Made by a program: the position numbers and the translations under genes. From Pseudomonas putida (lineage in GTDB: Bacteria; Pseudomonadota; Gammaproteobacteria; Pseudomonadales; Pseudomonadaceae): a DNA stretch of 64,000 bases. The DNA lies in contig NZ_CP113097.1 in assembly GCF_026625125.1 (NCBI RefSeq), positions 4,016,001-4,080,000 of the forward strand, given 5' to 3'. This document shows, one piece after another, positions 36,299 through 45,531 of this stretch; within the stretch, counting starts at the first letter, position 1, and each line of letters opens with the position of its first letter. Under the pieces are notes generated by a model. The model was not told where the DNA came from, ran no database searches, and saw only the letters and a list, made by a program, of their open reading frames with translations.

Positions 36299-37266
36299 AG
36301 CGCCGCCCGCTGGATGCCGTTACGCATGCGCAGGATATCGGCCAGCACTGCCAGGGCGATCTCTGCGGGGGTCTTGCTGCCCAGGTTGAGGCCGATCGGT
36401 GCGTGGATGCGCGCCAACTCGCCACTGCCCAGGCCACCGATGCGCTGCAGGCGTTCGCGACGCTTGTCGGAGGTGGCCTTGGAACCCATGACGCCAATGT
36501 AAAACGCCTCGGTACGTACTGCTTCAAGCATGGCCAAGTCATCGATTTTGGGATCATGGGTCAATGCAACCACTGCCGTGTCGGCATGGCAACCACCGTT
36601 GGCGATGAATTCCGACGGCAACTCGCGGCGCACTTCGATGCCGTGCAGCACCACGCCTTCAAGCACCTCGCTGCGCGGCTCGCAGAGGATGACTTCAAAC
36701 CCCAGCCCCTTGCCGAACTCGGCGCAATACTGCGCAACGCTGGAATACCCCGCCAACAGCAGCCGCTGAGCGGCGCCCACACGCAGGCGCACACGGTTGG
36801 CAGCACGTTCGACCCTTGGGCCCTGGCACGTGTCGTCGCTGAGCCGGCGGGAGCCGTCGGGCAGGCTCACCTCGCGCAGAAGCCGCCGCTGGCCCTGCAG
36901 CGCACTTGCCAAGGCGCGCAGATGCGCCTGCACGTCGCAATCGGCCGGCAGGTTTTCCACCAGCACCTCCAGCACCCCGCCACACGGCAGGCGAATGCTA
37001 GAACGCCGGTCGCTGCCATCGCCATAGCGCACGATCGCGACCGGCTCGGGGAACTCGCCCAGGGCCACGCGCTCGAGGAAGTCGTCCTCGACGCAGCCGC
37101 CCGACAGCGAGCCCACCCACTGCCCTGCTTCGTTCACCGCCAGCAGCGAGCCCGGCGCGCGCGGCGCCGAACCGTAAGTGGCCAGCACCGTGCACAACCA
37201 GACCCGCTGGCCGTTACCCGACCACTGCATCGCCTGGTGTACAACCTGCAGATCAAGATGTTGCAC
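36295..37266 (-). CDS. XdhC/CoxI-family molybdenum cofactor maturation protein
   Basis: A 323-residue chaperone expected to bind, sulfurate and insert molybdenum cofactor into the large subunit encoded upstream in the same operon. The XdhC N-terminal domain shows GSLSGGCVEDDFLERV. A Rossmann-like C-terminal domain follows (LLLAGYSSVAQYCAEFGKGLGF near 165-187; VALTHDPKIDDLAML; IGVMGSKATSDKRRERL; HAPIGLNLGSKTPAEIALAVLADI). It starts 3 bases after the cytochrome stop and overlaps mocA by 4 bases. In E. coli the analogous chaperone is PaoD. Confidence 0.9.
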   Translation of the reverse strand: MQHLDLQVVHQAMQWSGNGQRVWLCTVLATYGSAPRAPGSLLAVNEAGQWVGSLSGGCVEDDFLERVALGEFPEPVAIVRYGDGSDRRSSIRLPCGGVLEVLVENLPADCDVQAHLRALASALQGQRRLLREVSLPDGSRRLSDDTCQGPRVERAANRVRLRVGAAQRLLLAGYSSVAQYCAEFGKGLGFEVILCEPRSEVLEGVVLHGIEVRRELPSEFIANGGCHADTAVVALTHDPKIDDLAMLEAVRTEAFYIGVMGSKATSDKRRERLQRIGGLGSGELARIHAPIGLNLGSKTPAEIALAVLADILRMRNGIQRAAL

Positions 37267-37269
37267 GTA

Positions 37270-38481
37270 TTACTCCGCCTTCAGCTCAGCAAGCTGTTGT
37301 ACGCTCAAATCACCTGGCAATCCGCCCCAGGCCTGACGCAGGTAATTGACCATATCCGTGACCTGCTCATCACTGAGCGTGTCGGCAAAGCCCGGCATCG
37401 GCTGCATGCGCTCGAAACCTGTGAATTGCTGCTCACGGATACCGTCGAGGATGGCCTTGACCAGGTTGCGTGAATCCCCCTGACGTAGCACCGTGTTGCC
37501 CTGCATTGCCACCGCGATATGCGGCTTGCCTTCGCCGTCGACACCGTGGCAACCGGCGCAGACATTGAGGTATTGCTGGCGGCCGCGCTTGGCGCTGTCG
37601 CTGAGCTGGTCCAGGGGGACTTCCTGTATGACCTTGGCAGGCGGCGGCTGTTCACCCAACAAATAGGTGACCATGGCAGCCAGGTCGGCGTCCTTGAGGT
37701 GCTGGGTGCTGTGGTGCACCACCGGGTACATCTCGTTGAACATGCTGCCCTGGGCGCTGATACCGTGCTTGAGGAAGGTGGTGAGGTCGGGCTGGGTCCA
37801 GCCACGGTCGGCAAGGTCCTTGGCCAGCAGGCTCGGTGCCAGGTAGCCATTGAGCAGCCCGCCGGTCAGGCGCTGGTCCTGCTGCAGCGCACCAATCGGG
37901 TTACGCGGGGTATGGCACTCGCCGCAGTGGCCCATGACTTCGACCATGTACTGCCCGCGCTGCCATGCCGGGCTTTTACCTTCGGTGGGCTGTAGCTGCA
38001 CGCTCTTGCCGTACAGCATGTTCCAACCCGACAGGCCCATGCGCACGTTGAACGGGAAGCTGAGCTTGGTCTGCGGTGCCGGGCGGTTGATCGGCGGCAC
38101 GGTCATCAGGTACGCCAGGATCGCATCGGAGTCTTCCCGGGAGATCAGGTGGTACGAGGTGTAGGGCATGGCCGGGTACAGGTTGGCGCCGTCCTTGCGC
38201 TTGCCCTCGGTGACGGCCGCAAAGAATTCGTCGGCGGTGTAATTGCCGATACCGTACTCTTTGTCCGGGGTGATGTTGGTGCCATAGATGGTGCCGAACG
38301 GTGAGTGAATCGGCAGGCCGCCAGCATAGGGCGCGCCGCCTTCGGCGGTGTGGCAGGCCATGCAGTCGGCGGCACGGGCGAGGTATTCGCCGCGCTTGAT
38401 CTGTGCCGGGTCATCGGCCTGGGCCGCCATCGATACGGCGAGGCCAAGCGCCAGCGCCAGGCTGGAACGTACGAACGCCAT
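37270..38481 (-). CDS. Triheme cytochrome c, electron acceptor subunit of the molybdenum hydroxylase
   Basis: A 403-residue periplasmic cytochrome with a signal peptide (cleaved after AAQA near residue 22) and three CxxCH haem sites: CMACH, CGECH and CAGCH. This layout is the alcohol/aldehyde dehydrogenase cytochrome-subunit type that passes electrons to ubiquinone or the respiratory chain. The start at 38481 has a strong AAGGAGG; the open frame extends further upstream but runs through the [2Fe-2S] gene. It lies 2 bases after that gene, so the three subunits are co-translated. It replaces the FAD subunit that xanthine dehydrogenases use. Confidence 0.91.
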   Translation of the reverse strand: MAFVRSSLALALGLAVSMAAQADDPAQIKRGEYLARAADCMACHTAEGGAPYAGGLPIHSPFGTIYGTNITPDKEYGIGNYTADEFFAAVTEGKRKDGANLYPAMPYTSYHLISREDSDAILAYLMTVPPINRPAPQTKLSFPFNVRMGLSGWNMLYGKSVQLQPTEGKSPAWQRGQYMVEVMGHCGECHTPRNPIGALQQDQRLTGGLLNGYLAPSLLAKDLADRGWTQPDLTTFLKHGISAQGSMFNEMYPVVHHSTQHLKDADLAAMVTYLLGEQPPPAKVIQEVPLDQLSDSAKRGRQQYLNVCAGCHGVDGEGKPHIAVAMQGNTVLRQGDSRNLVKAILDGIREQQFTGFERMQPMPGFADTLSDEQVTDMVNYLRQAWGGLPGDLSVQQLAELKAE

Positions 38482-38483
38482 GC

Positions 38484-39020
38484 TCAACCCTCCTTGACCA
38501 GGCCGAGGTCGTTGAGGACCGTACGGGTGGCGTCGTAGTAACGCACGTAGCCAGTGCAACGGCAGATGTGGTGCCCCAGGCTCTCTTCGATACGGTCCTC
38601 CAGCTCGCTCTTCTTCACCGGCTGACGCTGGGCATTTTCCACCAGCACGGTGGCCGCGTTGACGAAGCCCGGTGCGCAGTAGCTGCACTGGAACGCGAAC
38701 AGGTCGACGAACTTCTGCTGGATGGGGTTGAGCGTGAAGTTGCCGGCCTCGTCCTGCTTAGCATGGCTTTCGATGGTACGGACCTTCTTGCCGGTGAAGT
38801 AATGGGCACCGGTGATGCAGGTACGCACTTCTTCACTGGTGCCATCCGGGTTGTCGACGATCACGACGCAGGCATGGCAGATACCCTGGCCGCAGCCCAG
38901 GCGCGAGCCGGTGAGGTTCTGGTGTTCGTGCAGGTAGTCGATCATCGCCAGGTCGTCGGGGACCTCGACCGGACCGACAGGTTGACCGTTGAGGGTCAGT
39001 TGAAGCGGACGGTTAGCCAT
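38484..39020 (-). CDS. [2Fe-2S] small subunit of the molybdenum hydroxylase
   Basis: A 178-residue iron-sulfur protein carrying two [2Fe-2S] clusters. The plant-ferredoxin-type N-terminal domain has its Cys set in GCGQGICHAC and a later Cys (EVRTC). The helical C-terminal domain has CSYCAPG and CRCTGY. It transfers electrons from the molybdenum centre to the cytochrome subunit. It has no signal peptide, so if the enzyme is periplasmic it must travel with the Tat-targeted large subunit. GGAGG precedes the start by 6 bases; the start overlaps the large-subunit stop by 8 bases. Confidence 0.92.
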   Translation of the reverse strand: MANRPLQLTLNGQPVGPVEVPDDLAMIDYLHEHQNLTGSRLGCGQGICHACVVIVDNPDGTSEEVRTCITGAHYFTGKKVRTIESHAKQDEAGNFTLNPIQQKFVDLFAFQCSYCAPGFVNAATVLVENAQRQPVKKSELEDRIEESLGHHICRCTGYVRYYDATRTVLNDLGLVKEG

Positions 39021-41844
39021 TGAGGGCCTCCTTGATGCGGGCTGGAGTAATCGGAAGGTCACGCACACGCTTGCCGATGGCATGGGCCACGGCGTTGCCG
39101 ATGGCGCCGACCACCGGGATCATCACCACCTCGGCAATGCCCTTGGACGGGTCGGTGGGCGACAAGGGCGGGAGAATCTCGGACGTCTGCTTCCAGACCG
39201 CCACGTCCTTGGCATGCGGCAGGCGATAGCGGTTGAAGTTCCAGTCGCCCTCCCCCGGGCCACCCTCATGCAACGGCATCTCTTCGGTCAGCGCATGGCC
39301 AATGCCCATGGCGATGCCGCCTTCGAGCTGGCCCTTGACCAGCTCCGGCACCAGCACACGGCCGCACTCGACCCAGCTGTGATGGTTGAGGACCTGCACC
39401 TCATGGGTGCCCTTGTTCACTTTGATTTCGACGATGGTGGCCACCGGGCTGTAGTAGGTGACCATGGCGTTGTTCAACTGGGTGGCCGGGTAGGCGGCGT
39501 TCTGCCGGTCGAGCAAGTGGTAGCCGTTGCTGCTCATCTGCGCTTTCTTGGCGTTCGGCGCACCGTCGCCGTATTTCACGGCCACCGCATCGAGCGGGAA
39601 ACGCTCGCGCACGCCGTCGATGACGAAGTCGGCCTCTGCCCAGCTCCAACGGTTGAAACCGTGCACGCTGACGCCGGTGACCAGGCCCATTTCGTGGGCT
39701 TTCTTCGCAAGCTCGGCGAACGGGATCGGCGCCAGGCCATTGCCGGTCAGTTCACCGTTGACCCACACCGCGTTCTCGCGGCGCACCACCAAGGGGTTGG
39801 CCTGCCCACCGAACGGGCCTTGACGCCACAGGGCCACGGCCGCCGGCCAAAGGCCATGGTTGAATAGCACGCGCGCCGCTTCGCGGGTGGCGTGGCTGAA
39901 ATAGAACGCCGAGTTGGTCGCCGACGACGGCGATGCCAGCTTGCCGACCCAGCGCGGGTTGCGCAGCGCCGCGTCCTGCTCGGCCTGGCTGATCAGGTAC
40001 GGGTTGCCGCTGGTGGCCAGTTGCAGTTCAGGCCACTCGGTCACTGCGGTCTTCACCTCGTCGGCCGAACGGCCGAGGAAGTCGCTGACCACCAGGGCCT
40101 GGGAAGTGGACATGCCGGTGCCCAGCTCGGTACCGATGTGGCGCAGGCTGATGCGGCCATCGGCGGTGAACTCGACGCTGGCCATCGGTGCTTCGGAACC
40201 GGTGCCGAAGTCCTTCTGGCAGATGGCGAAACCGACGCCGTACCAGTGGTCCTTGTCTTTGGCGTCCATCTCGCGCTTGCGTGCGTCACGGTTGCGCCAC
40301 CAGTCGTGGGCGGCGGCCTTGTCGAGGATCTCGTGCAGGCGCAGGGCACCTGCCGGGACCGCGCCCTGGGTGTTCTTCATACCCGATTTGAGCGCGTTGG
40401 CGCGGCGCAGGTCGATGGCATCGACGCCCAGGCGCCCCGCCACTTCGTCGACCATCATTTCGGTAGCGGCCATGGTCTGCAAGGTGCCGTAGCCGCGCAT
40501 GGAGCCGGCCTCGACGCCACGCGAGTGGTAGGCCGTGACGGACAGGTCGTTCTGCGGCATGTAGTAGATCGACTGCGCCGCCGTGGCGCCAACCGCAGCC
40601 ACCGACGGGCTGTAGTTGATGCGGCCACCGCCATCACAGCTCATGTCGGCGCGGAAGATCTTGAAGCTGTTGTCCTTCTTGTCCACGGCCAGTTGATAGC
40701 GGATGTCGAAGGCATGGCGCTTGATGCCGCTCTGGAACTGCTCATAGCGGTCGTTGGCCAGGCGGATCGGCACACCGGCACCATACAGCGCGGCAACTGC
40801 GGCGTAGAAAACGAAGATGTTGTTGTCTTTGGAGCCATAGCCCACGGTGTAACCCGGGTGCATGTTGAGGTGGTTGAGGGCGAAGCGCGAAGGCTTGATC
40901 ATGTGCACGCAGTCCTGCGCCACTTCGAACGGGCACTGGGTGGCGACCACGAAGTGCAGCGTACCGGTGCCGGCGTCGTACCAGCCATTGCCGTTGTCGG
41001 GCTCGAGCGCCGCCGGCTCGATGGAAGGCGTCTTGTAGCGCTCATCGAACACCAGCCAGTCTGCCGGCGGGTTGTCCAGTTGCTCACCGATGCGCTGGGC
41101 GTAGAACAGGCCCTGCTCGGTGAGGTCGCCGTGCTGGTTGGGCTGCTTGGACCACACCGGTTTGCGGTTGAGGATGGTCGGGAACAGCATGCTGTTCTTC
41201 AGGCTGGAGAACTCGTCCTCGTCGAACGGCGTGGCGCCGCCGACGCGCACGAAACGGAAGCTGCCGTAAGGGTCACGCTGGTACAACGGGGCCTGGGCGC
41301 CGTAGCGGATCGCCTTGTCGTTGAACTGCAGCTTGCGCTTGGCCTGGCGGAAGCGCTCGAAGTCGTTCCAGATCAGGATCGCCACCGGGTGGCCAATGAA
41401 CATCGGCACCTTGCCAGGTGGCAGCAGCGGGTCAGGCGAATGGGCTTCGGGCCAGGCGATACCGTCCTTTTCCAGGTCGGCGGCGGTGACGATGCGGTCC
41501 GGCTGCAGCTCGGCGCCGAGCAGGCCGAGGTCGAAACCGGCGTAGATGCGGTCGGCCTTGGTGGTCTTGAGCAACATGGCATGCCCTTGCTGCTCGGGCC
41601 AGCCGGGCATGTCCTTGGCGCGGATGTCGCGGGCAAAGACTTTGTTGCCACAGACCTTGGACAACGCGTCGTTACGGAAACGCGCCTTGCCGTCGTGGTT
41701 CATCCACTTCTGCGGCGACGTGGTGACACGGTCCTCCATCAGCGCGGCGAAGGCCTGGCTGCCGAGCGGCGCCATGCTCACGCCGACACCGGCGATCAGG
41801 CCACCTTGCAGGAAGGAGCGCCGGGAAATATCACGGTTGGACAT
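39013..41844 (-). CDS. Molybdopterin-binding large subunit, isoquinoline 1-oxidoreductase/aldehyde oxidase family, Tat-exported
   Basis: A 943-residue catalytic subunit that hydroxylates or oxidises an aldehyde or N-heterocycle at a molybdenum centre. The N-terminus carries a twin-arginine signal (SRRSFLQGG at about 8-16, then a hydrophobic run), so the folded enzyme goes to the periplasm. The C-terminal region has the family's molybdenum-site loop (LEGGIAMGIGHALTEEM) with the catalytic Glu. GSMRGYGTLQ near residue 450 and the GTELGTGMSTSQ block are further cofactor motifs. It heads the operon large - [2Fe-2S] - cytochrome c - XdhC - MocA. The substrate cannot be read from the sequence, and no link to pyoverdine is evident. 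Confidence 0.9.
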   Translation of the reverse strand: MSNRDISRRSFLQGGLIAGVGVSMAPLGSQAFAALMEDRVTTSPQKWMNHDGKARFRNDALSKVCGNKVFARDIRAKDMPGWPEQQGHAMLLKTTKADRIYAGFDLGLLGAELQPDRIVTAADLEKDGIAWPEAHSPDPLLPPGKVPMFIGHPVAILIWNDFERFRQAKRKLQFNDKAIRYGAQAPLYQRDPYGSFRFVRVGGATPFDEDEFSSLKNSMLFPTILNRKPVWSKQPNQHGDLTEQGLFYAQRIGEQLDNPPADWLVFDERYKTPSIEPAALEPDNGNGWYDAGTGTLHFVVATQCPFEVAQDCVHMIKPSRFALNHLNMHPGYTVGYGSKDNNIFVFYAAVAALYGAGVPIRLANDRYEQFQSGIKRHAFDIRYQLAVDKKDNSFKIFRADMSCDGGGRINYSPSVAAVGATAAQSIYYMPQNDLSVTAYHSRGVEAGSMRGYGTLQTMAATEMMVDEVAGRLGVDAIDLRRANALKSGMKNTQGAVPAGALRLHEILDKAAAHDWWRNRDARKREMDAKDKDHWYGVGFAICQKDFGTGSEAPMASVEFTADGRISLRHIGTELGTGMSTSQALVVSDFLGRSADEVKTAVTEWPELQLATSGNPYLISQAEQDAALRNPRWVGKLASPSSATNSAFYFSHATREAARVLFNHGLWPAAVALWRQGPFGGQANPLVVRRENAVWVNGELTGNGLAPIPFAELAKKAHEMGLVTGVSVHGFNRWSWAEADFVIDGVRERFPLDAVAVKYGDGAPNAKKAQMSSNGYHLLDRQNAAYPATQLNNAMVTYYSPVATIVEIKVNKGTHEVQVLNHHSWVECGRVLVPELVKGQLEGGIAMGIGHALTEEMPLHEGGPGEGDWNFNRYRLPHAKDVAVWKQTSEILPPLSPTDPSKGIAEVVMIPVVGAIGNAVAHAIGKRVRDLPITPARIKEALNG

Positions 41845-42109
41845 GCTTGATCCTCTGGGCAGGCCGCTGCCTGCCCATCTTTTGATTCTTGTGCTGGAAA
41901 CGCGGAAGGATGTGACCGCCTACGCAGGACGCCCACAAAAACTGACTTTCACGTCAACTTTACAGCACTCCAATAGGTTTTGGCAAAGTCAAGCAGACAG
42001 TATGTCGCGGTATGTCCGCGCTGCTCGCGCCCGGACACGGCCACAGGTTAACTTTGGGTTAATCGGCTCAGGCCAGCATGGCCCCGTTCAACTCTGCCAA
42101 GGCGAAGAC

Positions 42110-43822
42110 ATGCGCGTCCTCCTGCTCTTCCTCACATTCCTTGTGGCCGGCCCGCTGCAGGCCAACCCGTTCGCGGTAAAACCCGACTTCCTGCCGGTGA
42201 ACCAGGCGTTCGTCCTGACCCACGACCGCCAGGCCGACGGCCAGATGCGCCTTCATTTCCAGATCAAACAGGGCTACTACCTCTACCAGAAGCGCCTGAA
42301 ATTCGATGGCCTGCCCGTCGAGCAGCACCCGCAACTGCCGCCAGCCCTCAACCATCACGATGAATTCTTCGGCGACAGCGCGGTGTACCGCGAGCAACTC
42401 GAACTGCTGCTCCCCGCCAACGCCGAAGGCCAGTTGCGCCTGGGCTGGCAAGGCTGCGCCGACGCCGGCCTGTGCTACCCACCGCAAACCACTGTCATCG
42501 ACCTGGGCGGCAGCGCCGCGCCTGCCACCGACCAGGCCAGCGACCAAGCCCTGGCCAGCGGCCTGCAGAGCGCCAGCCTTCTCTGGAGCCTGCTGGCGTT
42601 CTTCGGCCTTGGCCTGCTGCTGGCTTTCACCCCTTGCTCGCTGCCGATGCTGCCGATCCTGGCCGGCCTGGTCATGGGCAACGGCGCCAGCGCACGCCGT
42701 GGCTGGGTGCTGGCCGGGGTCTACGTGCTGAGCATGGCGCTGGTCTATGCAGGGCTCGGCGTGGTTGCAGCGCTGCTTGGCGCCAGCCTGCAAGCCTGGT
42801 TGCAGCAGCCTTGGCTGTTGGGCAGCCTGGCGGCGCTGTTCGTGATACTTGCCCTGCCGATGTTCGGCGCTTTCGAATTGCAATTGCCAGCCGCCCTGCG
42901 TGATCGCCTGGACCGTGCCGGGCAAAGCACCCGTGGCGGCAACCTCTACGGTGCGGCGCTTCTGGGGGCCCTGTCGGGACTGCTGCTCGGGCCGTGCATG
43001 ACCGCGCCGCTGGCCGGCGCCCTGCTTTACATCGCGCAGAGTGGCGATGTGCTGCAAGGCGCGCTGGTGCTGTTCAGCCTTGGCCTGGGCATGGGTGTGC
43101 CCTTGCTGTTGCTGGTCACCTTGGGCAACCGTTATCTGCCCCGCCCAGGCGCCTGGATGGAGCGGGTCAAGGGGGTGTTCGGCTTCGTGTTCCTGGCCAT
43201 GGCCCTGTACACCGTCCGCAGCCTGCTCGCCGCACCGCTGCTGCTGGCCTTGAGCGGCGCCTGGCTGATTGCGCTGGGCTGGGCGGCCTGGCCGGCCCTG
43301 CAGCGTCTGCCGGCCTTGCGCGCCGTACCGTTGCTGGGCGCCTTGTGGGGCGGCCTGCTGCTGATAGGCGCTGCCGCCGGCGGCGATGACCTCTGGCAGC
43401 CGTTGCGCCCATTTGCCGGCGGGCCCGCACCTTCGGCCACTGAGCACGGCGAAGATGCGTTCGTCACCGTCAGCCGCCCGGAGGACCTGCAACGCGAGCT
43501 CGATGCGGCCAAAGCCCGTGGCCAATGGGTGATGGTCGATTACTACGCCGACTGGTGCGTATCGTGCAAAGTGATGGAAAAAAAGGTGTTTGCCCGTGAC
43601 GATGTGCAAGCCAGCCTGGCCGGCGTGCGCCTGCTGCGCCTGGACGTGACCGCCGATGCCCCCGCCAGCCGTGCCCTGTTGCAGCGCTACCAGGTACCCG
43701 GCCCGCCCAGCATCCTCTGGCTCGGCCCGGAAGGCGAAGAACGCCGCGCGCGGCGCATCACCGGCGAGGTGGATGCGGCCGCCTTCCTGCAACATTGGGC
43801 CCAGACCAGGAGCCAAGGCTGA
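42110..43822 (+). CDS. dsbD: Thiol:disulfide interchange protein DsbD (DipZ)
   Basis: A 570-residue inner-membrane protein that carries reducing power from cytoplasmic thioredoxin to the periplasm. After a signal peptide (to about residue 18) comes a DsbD-alpha domain with its Cys pair in GCADAGLCYPP. Eight predicted TM helices follow with the redox Cys residues in FTPCSLPMLPI and LLGPCMTAPL, then a C-terminal thioredoxin domain with YYADWCVSCKVME near residue 483. The ATG at 42110 gives a proper signal peptide; the open frame continues upstream without one. It overlaps the next gene as TGATG. The 265 bases before it, back to the molybdenum hydroxylase start, show no gene. Confidence 0.92.
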   Translation: MRVLLLFLTFLVAGPLQANPFAVKPDFLPVNQAFVLTHDRQADGQMRLHFQIKQGYYLYQKRLKFDGLPVEQHPQLPPALNHHDEFFGDSAVYREQLELLLPANAEGQLRLGWQGCADAGLCYPPQTTVIDLGGSAAPATDQASDQALASGLQSASLLWSLLAFFGLGLLLAFTPCSLPMLPILAGLVMGNGASARRGWVLAGVYVLSMALVYAGLGVVAALLGASLQAWLQQPWLLGSLAALFVILALPMFGAFELQLPAALRDRLDRAGQSTRGGNLYGAALLGALSGLLLGPCMTAPLAGALLYIAQSGDVLQGALVLFSLGLGMGVPLLLLVTLGNRYLPRPGAWMERVKGVFGFVFLAMALYTVRSLLAAPLLLALSGAWLIALGWAAWPALQRLPALRAVPLLGALWGGLLLIGAAAGGDDLWQPLRPFAGGPAPSATEHGEDAFVTVSRPEDLQRELDAAKARGQWVMVDYYADWCVSCKVMEKKVFARDDVQASLAGVRLLRLDVTADAPASRALLQRYQVPGPPSILWLGPEGEERRARRITGEVDAAAFLQHWAQTRSQG

Positions 43823-44658
43823 TGCTGACGGTAACCCTGGGGCCCCTGACCATGGCCCTCAATCATCTGTTGATGCTCGCCGCCCTGGGCATCGCCAGCG
43901 TGGTCGGCTGGTGGGTGGCCCGGCGTGGCGGCGAAAGCCCGGAGTCGGCGCTGTTCAACCTGTTCTTGATCGGCCTGCTGTGCGCTCGCCTGGGCTTCGT
44001 GCTGGCCTACTGGCCGATGTACCGCGATGACCTGGTGCAGGTGATCGACATCCGCGACGGCGGATTCCTGCTCTGGTCGGGGCTGACCGGCGTCGTGCTC
44101 GCCAGCCTCTGGCAAGGTTGGCGCCACCCCGGGCTGCGTCGCCCACTGGGCTGGGCGCTGTTCAGTGGCGCGCTGTTCTGGGGCCTGGCCAGCCTTGGCA
44201 GCCATCTGTACAGCAAGGGCACCGAGCTGCCAGAGCTGAGCCTGCGCAATGCCAGCGGGCAATCGGTCGCGCTGCACAGCTATCGCGGCAAGCCGCTGGT
44301 GATCAACATCTGGGCGACCTGGTGCCCACCGTGCCGCCGGGAAATGCCGGTGCTGCAACACGCCCAGGGCGAGTACCCTCATGTGACGTTCCTGTTCGTC
44401 AACCAAGGCGAGACGCCGGAAAACGTCAGCACCTTCCTCGCCACCACGGGACTGAGCCTGACCCATGTGCTGTTCGACGGCACCGGTATTCTGGCCCAGC
44501 GAGTCGGTTCGATGGCCCTGCCCACCACCCTGTTCTACGACGCCAACGGGCGGCTGATCGGCAGCCACCTGGGCGAGCTGTCCCGGGCCAGCCTGCACCG
44601 TGCCCTGGAACCTTTCGAACGGGCCGCCGCGCCCGCCCCTGCCGCACAAGGAAAATGA
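43822..44658 (+). CDS. TlpA/DsbE-like thioredoxin with an Lgt-like membrane domain
   Basis: A 278-residue membrane-anchored periplasmic thiol reductase. The N-terminal 135 residues hold several TM segments resembling the prolipoprotein diacylglyceryl transferase core (CARLGFVLAYWP, DGGFLLWSGLTG). The rest is a TlpA/thioredoxin domain with active site WATWC168-PPC171 and the cis-Pro loop MALPTTLFYD. It probably receives electrons from DsbD and reduces a partner such as DsbG or cytochrome c apoprotein. The start at 43822 overlaps the dsbD stop. I see no sign that the Lgt-like part keeps lipoprotein transferase activity. Confidence 0.87.
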   Translation: MLTVTLGPLTMALNHLLMLAALGIASVVGWWVARRGGESPESALFNLFLIGLLCARLGFVLAYWPMYRDDLVQVIDIRDGGFLLWSGLTGVVLASLWQGWRHPGLRRPLGWALFSGALFWGLASLGSHLYSKGTELPELSLRNASGQSVALHSYRGKPLVINIWATWCPPCRREMPVLQHAQGEYPHVTFLFVNQGETPENVSTFLATTGLSLTHVLFDGTGILAQRVGSMALPTTLFYDANGRLIGSHLGELSRASLHRALEPFERAAAPAPAAQGK

Positions 44659-44659
44659 C

Positions 44660-45418
44660 ATGCGAATGACTGCACTGCTGCCCCTGTCTCTGGCCCTGCT
44701 GGCCGCCCCGCTGGCGCAGGCCGAAACGCTGCCCAAGGCAATCGAGCAACTGCAAGCCAAGGGTGCCGTGATCAAAGGCAGCTTCGATGCACCCAATGGC
44801 CTGCGCGGTTACGCCGCCGAGTACCAGAACAACGGCATCGCCCTGTACCTCACGCCCGATGGCAAGCATGTGCTGGTCGGCAGCCTGTTTGACGAACAGG
44901 GCCAGGACCTCAGTGCCGAACCCCTGGAAAAGCTGGTGTACGGGCCTATGTCCAAGGCCATCTGGGCGAAACTGGAAAAAACCAGCTGGATCGCTGACGG
45001 TAAGGCCGATGCACCGCGCAAGGTCTACCTGTTCAGCGACCCGAACTGCCCGTACTGCAACATGTTCTGGCAGCAGGCGCGGCCATGGGTGGAATCAGGC
45101 AAGGTGCAACTGCGCCATATCATGGTCGGCATCATCCGCGAGGACAGCCCGGGCAAGTCGGCGGCACTGCTGGCCGCCAAAGACCCGGCCAAAGCGCTGG
45201 AGCAGCATGAGAAAGCAGGCAAGGCCAGTACCCTGAAAGCGCTGGACAAGGTGCCAGAGGCGGTGCAGCAGAAACTGGCGGCGAACCTGGCCTTGATGGA
45301 AGAAATGGGCTTGCAGGCCACGCCGGCGATCTTCTATCAGGATGAGCAGGGCAACCTGCAGAGCCAGCAAGGGGCACCACGGCCGGAGGCATTGGGGAAA
45401 ATTCTCGGCAAGCGCTAA
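44660..45418 (+). CDS. dsbG: Thiol:disulfide isomerase DsbG
   Basis: A 252-residue periplasmic thiol-disulfide isomerase/reductase. The signal peptide is cleaved after AQA (residue 21). The N-terminal dimerisation domain (about 25-90) is followed by a linker and a thioredoxin fold with the DsbG active site C130-P-Y-C133 in DPNCPYCNMFW and a Thr-cis-Pro loop (ATPAIFY). AAGGA lies 7 bases before the ATG, right at the end of the TlpA gene. With dsbD and the TlpA gene it forms a complete reducing relay. DsbG-type proteins protect single Cys residues from oxidation. Confidence 0.9.
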   Translation: MRMTALLPLSLALLAAPLAQAETLPKAIEQLQAKGAVIKGSFDAPNGLRGYAAEYQNNGIALYLTPDGKHVLVGSLFDEQGQDLSAEPLEKLVYGPMSKAIWAKLEKTSWIADGKADAPRKVYLFSDPNCPYCNMFWQQARPWVESGKVQLRHIMVGIIREDSPGKSAALLAAKDPAKALEQHEKAGKASTLKALDKVPEAVQQKLAANLALMEEMGLQATPAIFYQDEQGNLQSQQGAPRPEALGKILGKR

Positions 45419-45437
45419 CCTCGCCCATCCAGTGTTT

Positions 45438-45463
45438 TCGAGCGCCGCACACGCGGCGCTCGA
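45438..45463. terminator. Strong hairpin between dsbG and pvdL (no T-run)
   Basis: An 11-bp perfect stem (TCGAGCGCCGC / GCGGCGCTCGA) with the 4-base loop ACAC, 20 bases after the dsbG stop and about 70 bases past the convergent pvdL stop. No T-tract follows on either strand, so it is not a classical intrinsic terminator. Confidence 0.4.
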
Positions 45464-45531
45464 GTTCAGAGGTGGGGCACAAAGCAGGGGATCTACCCGC
45501 AAAGAGGCCGCTACGGGTCAATCCGTACCGG

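Noticed and set aside
45438..45463. Classical intrinsic terminator
   Set aside because: The stem is excellent but neither strand has a T-run after it; kept only as a low-confidence hairpin.
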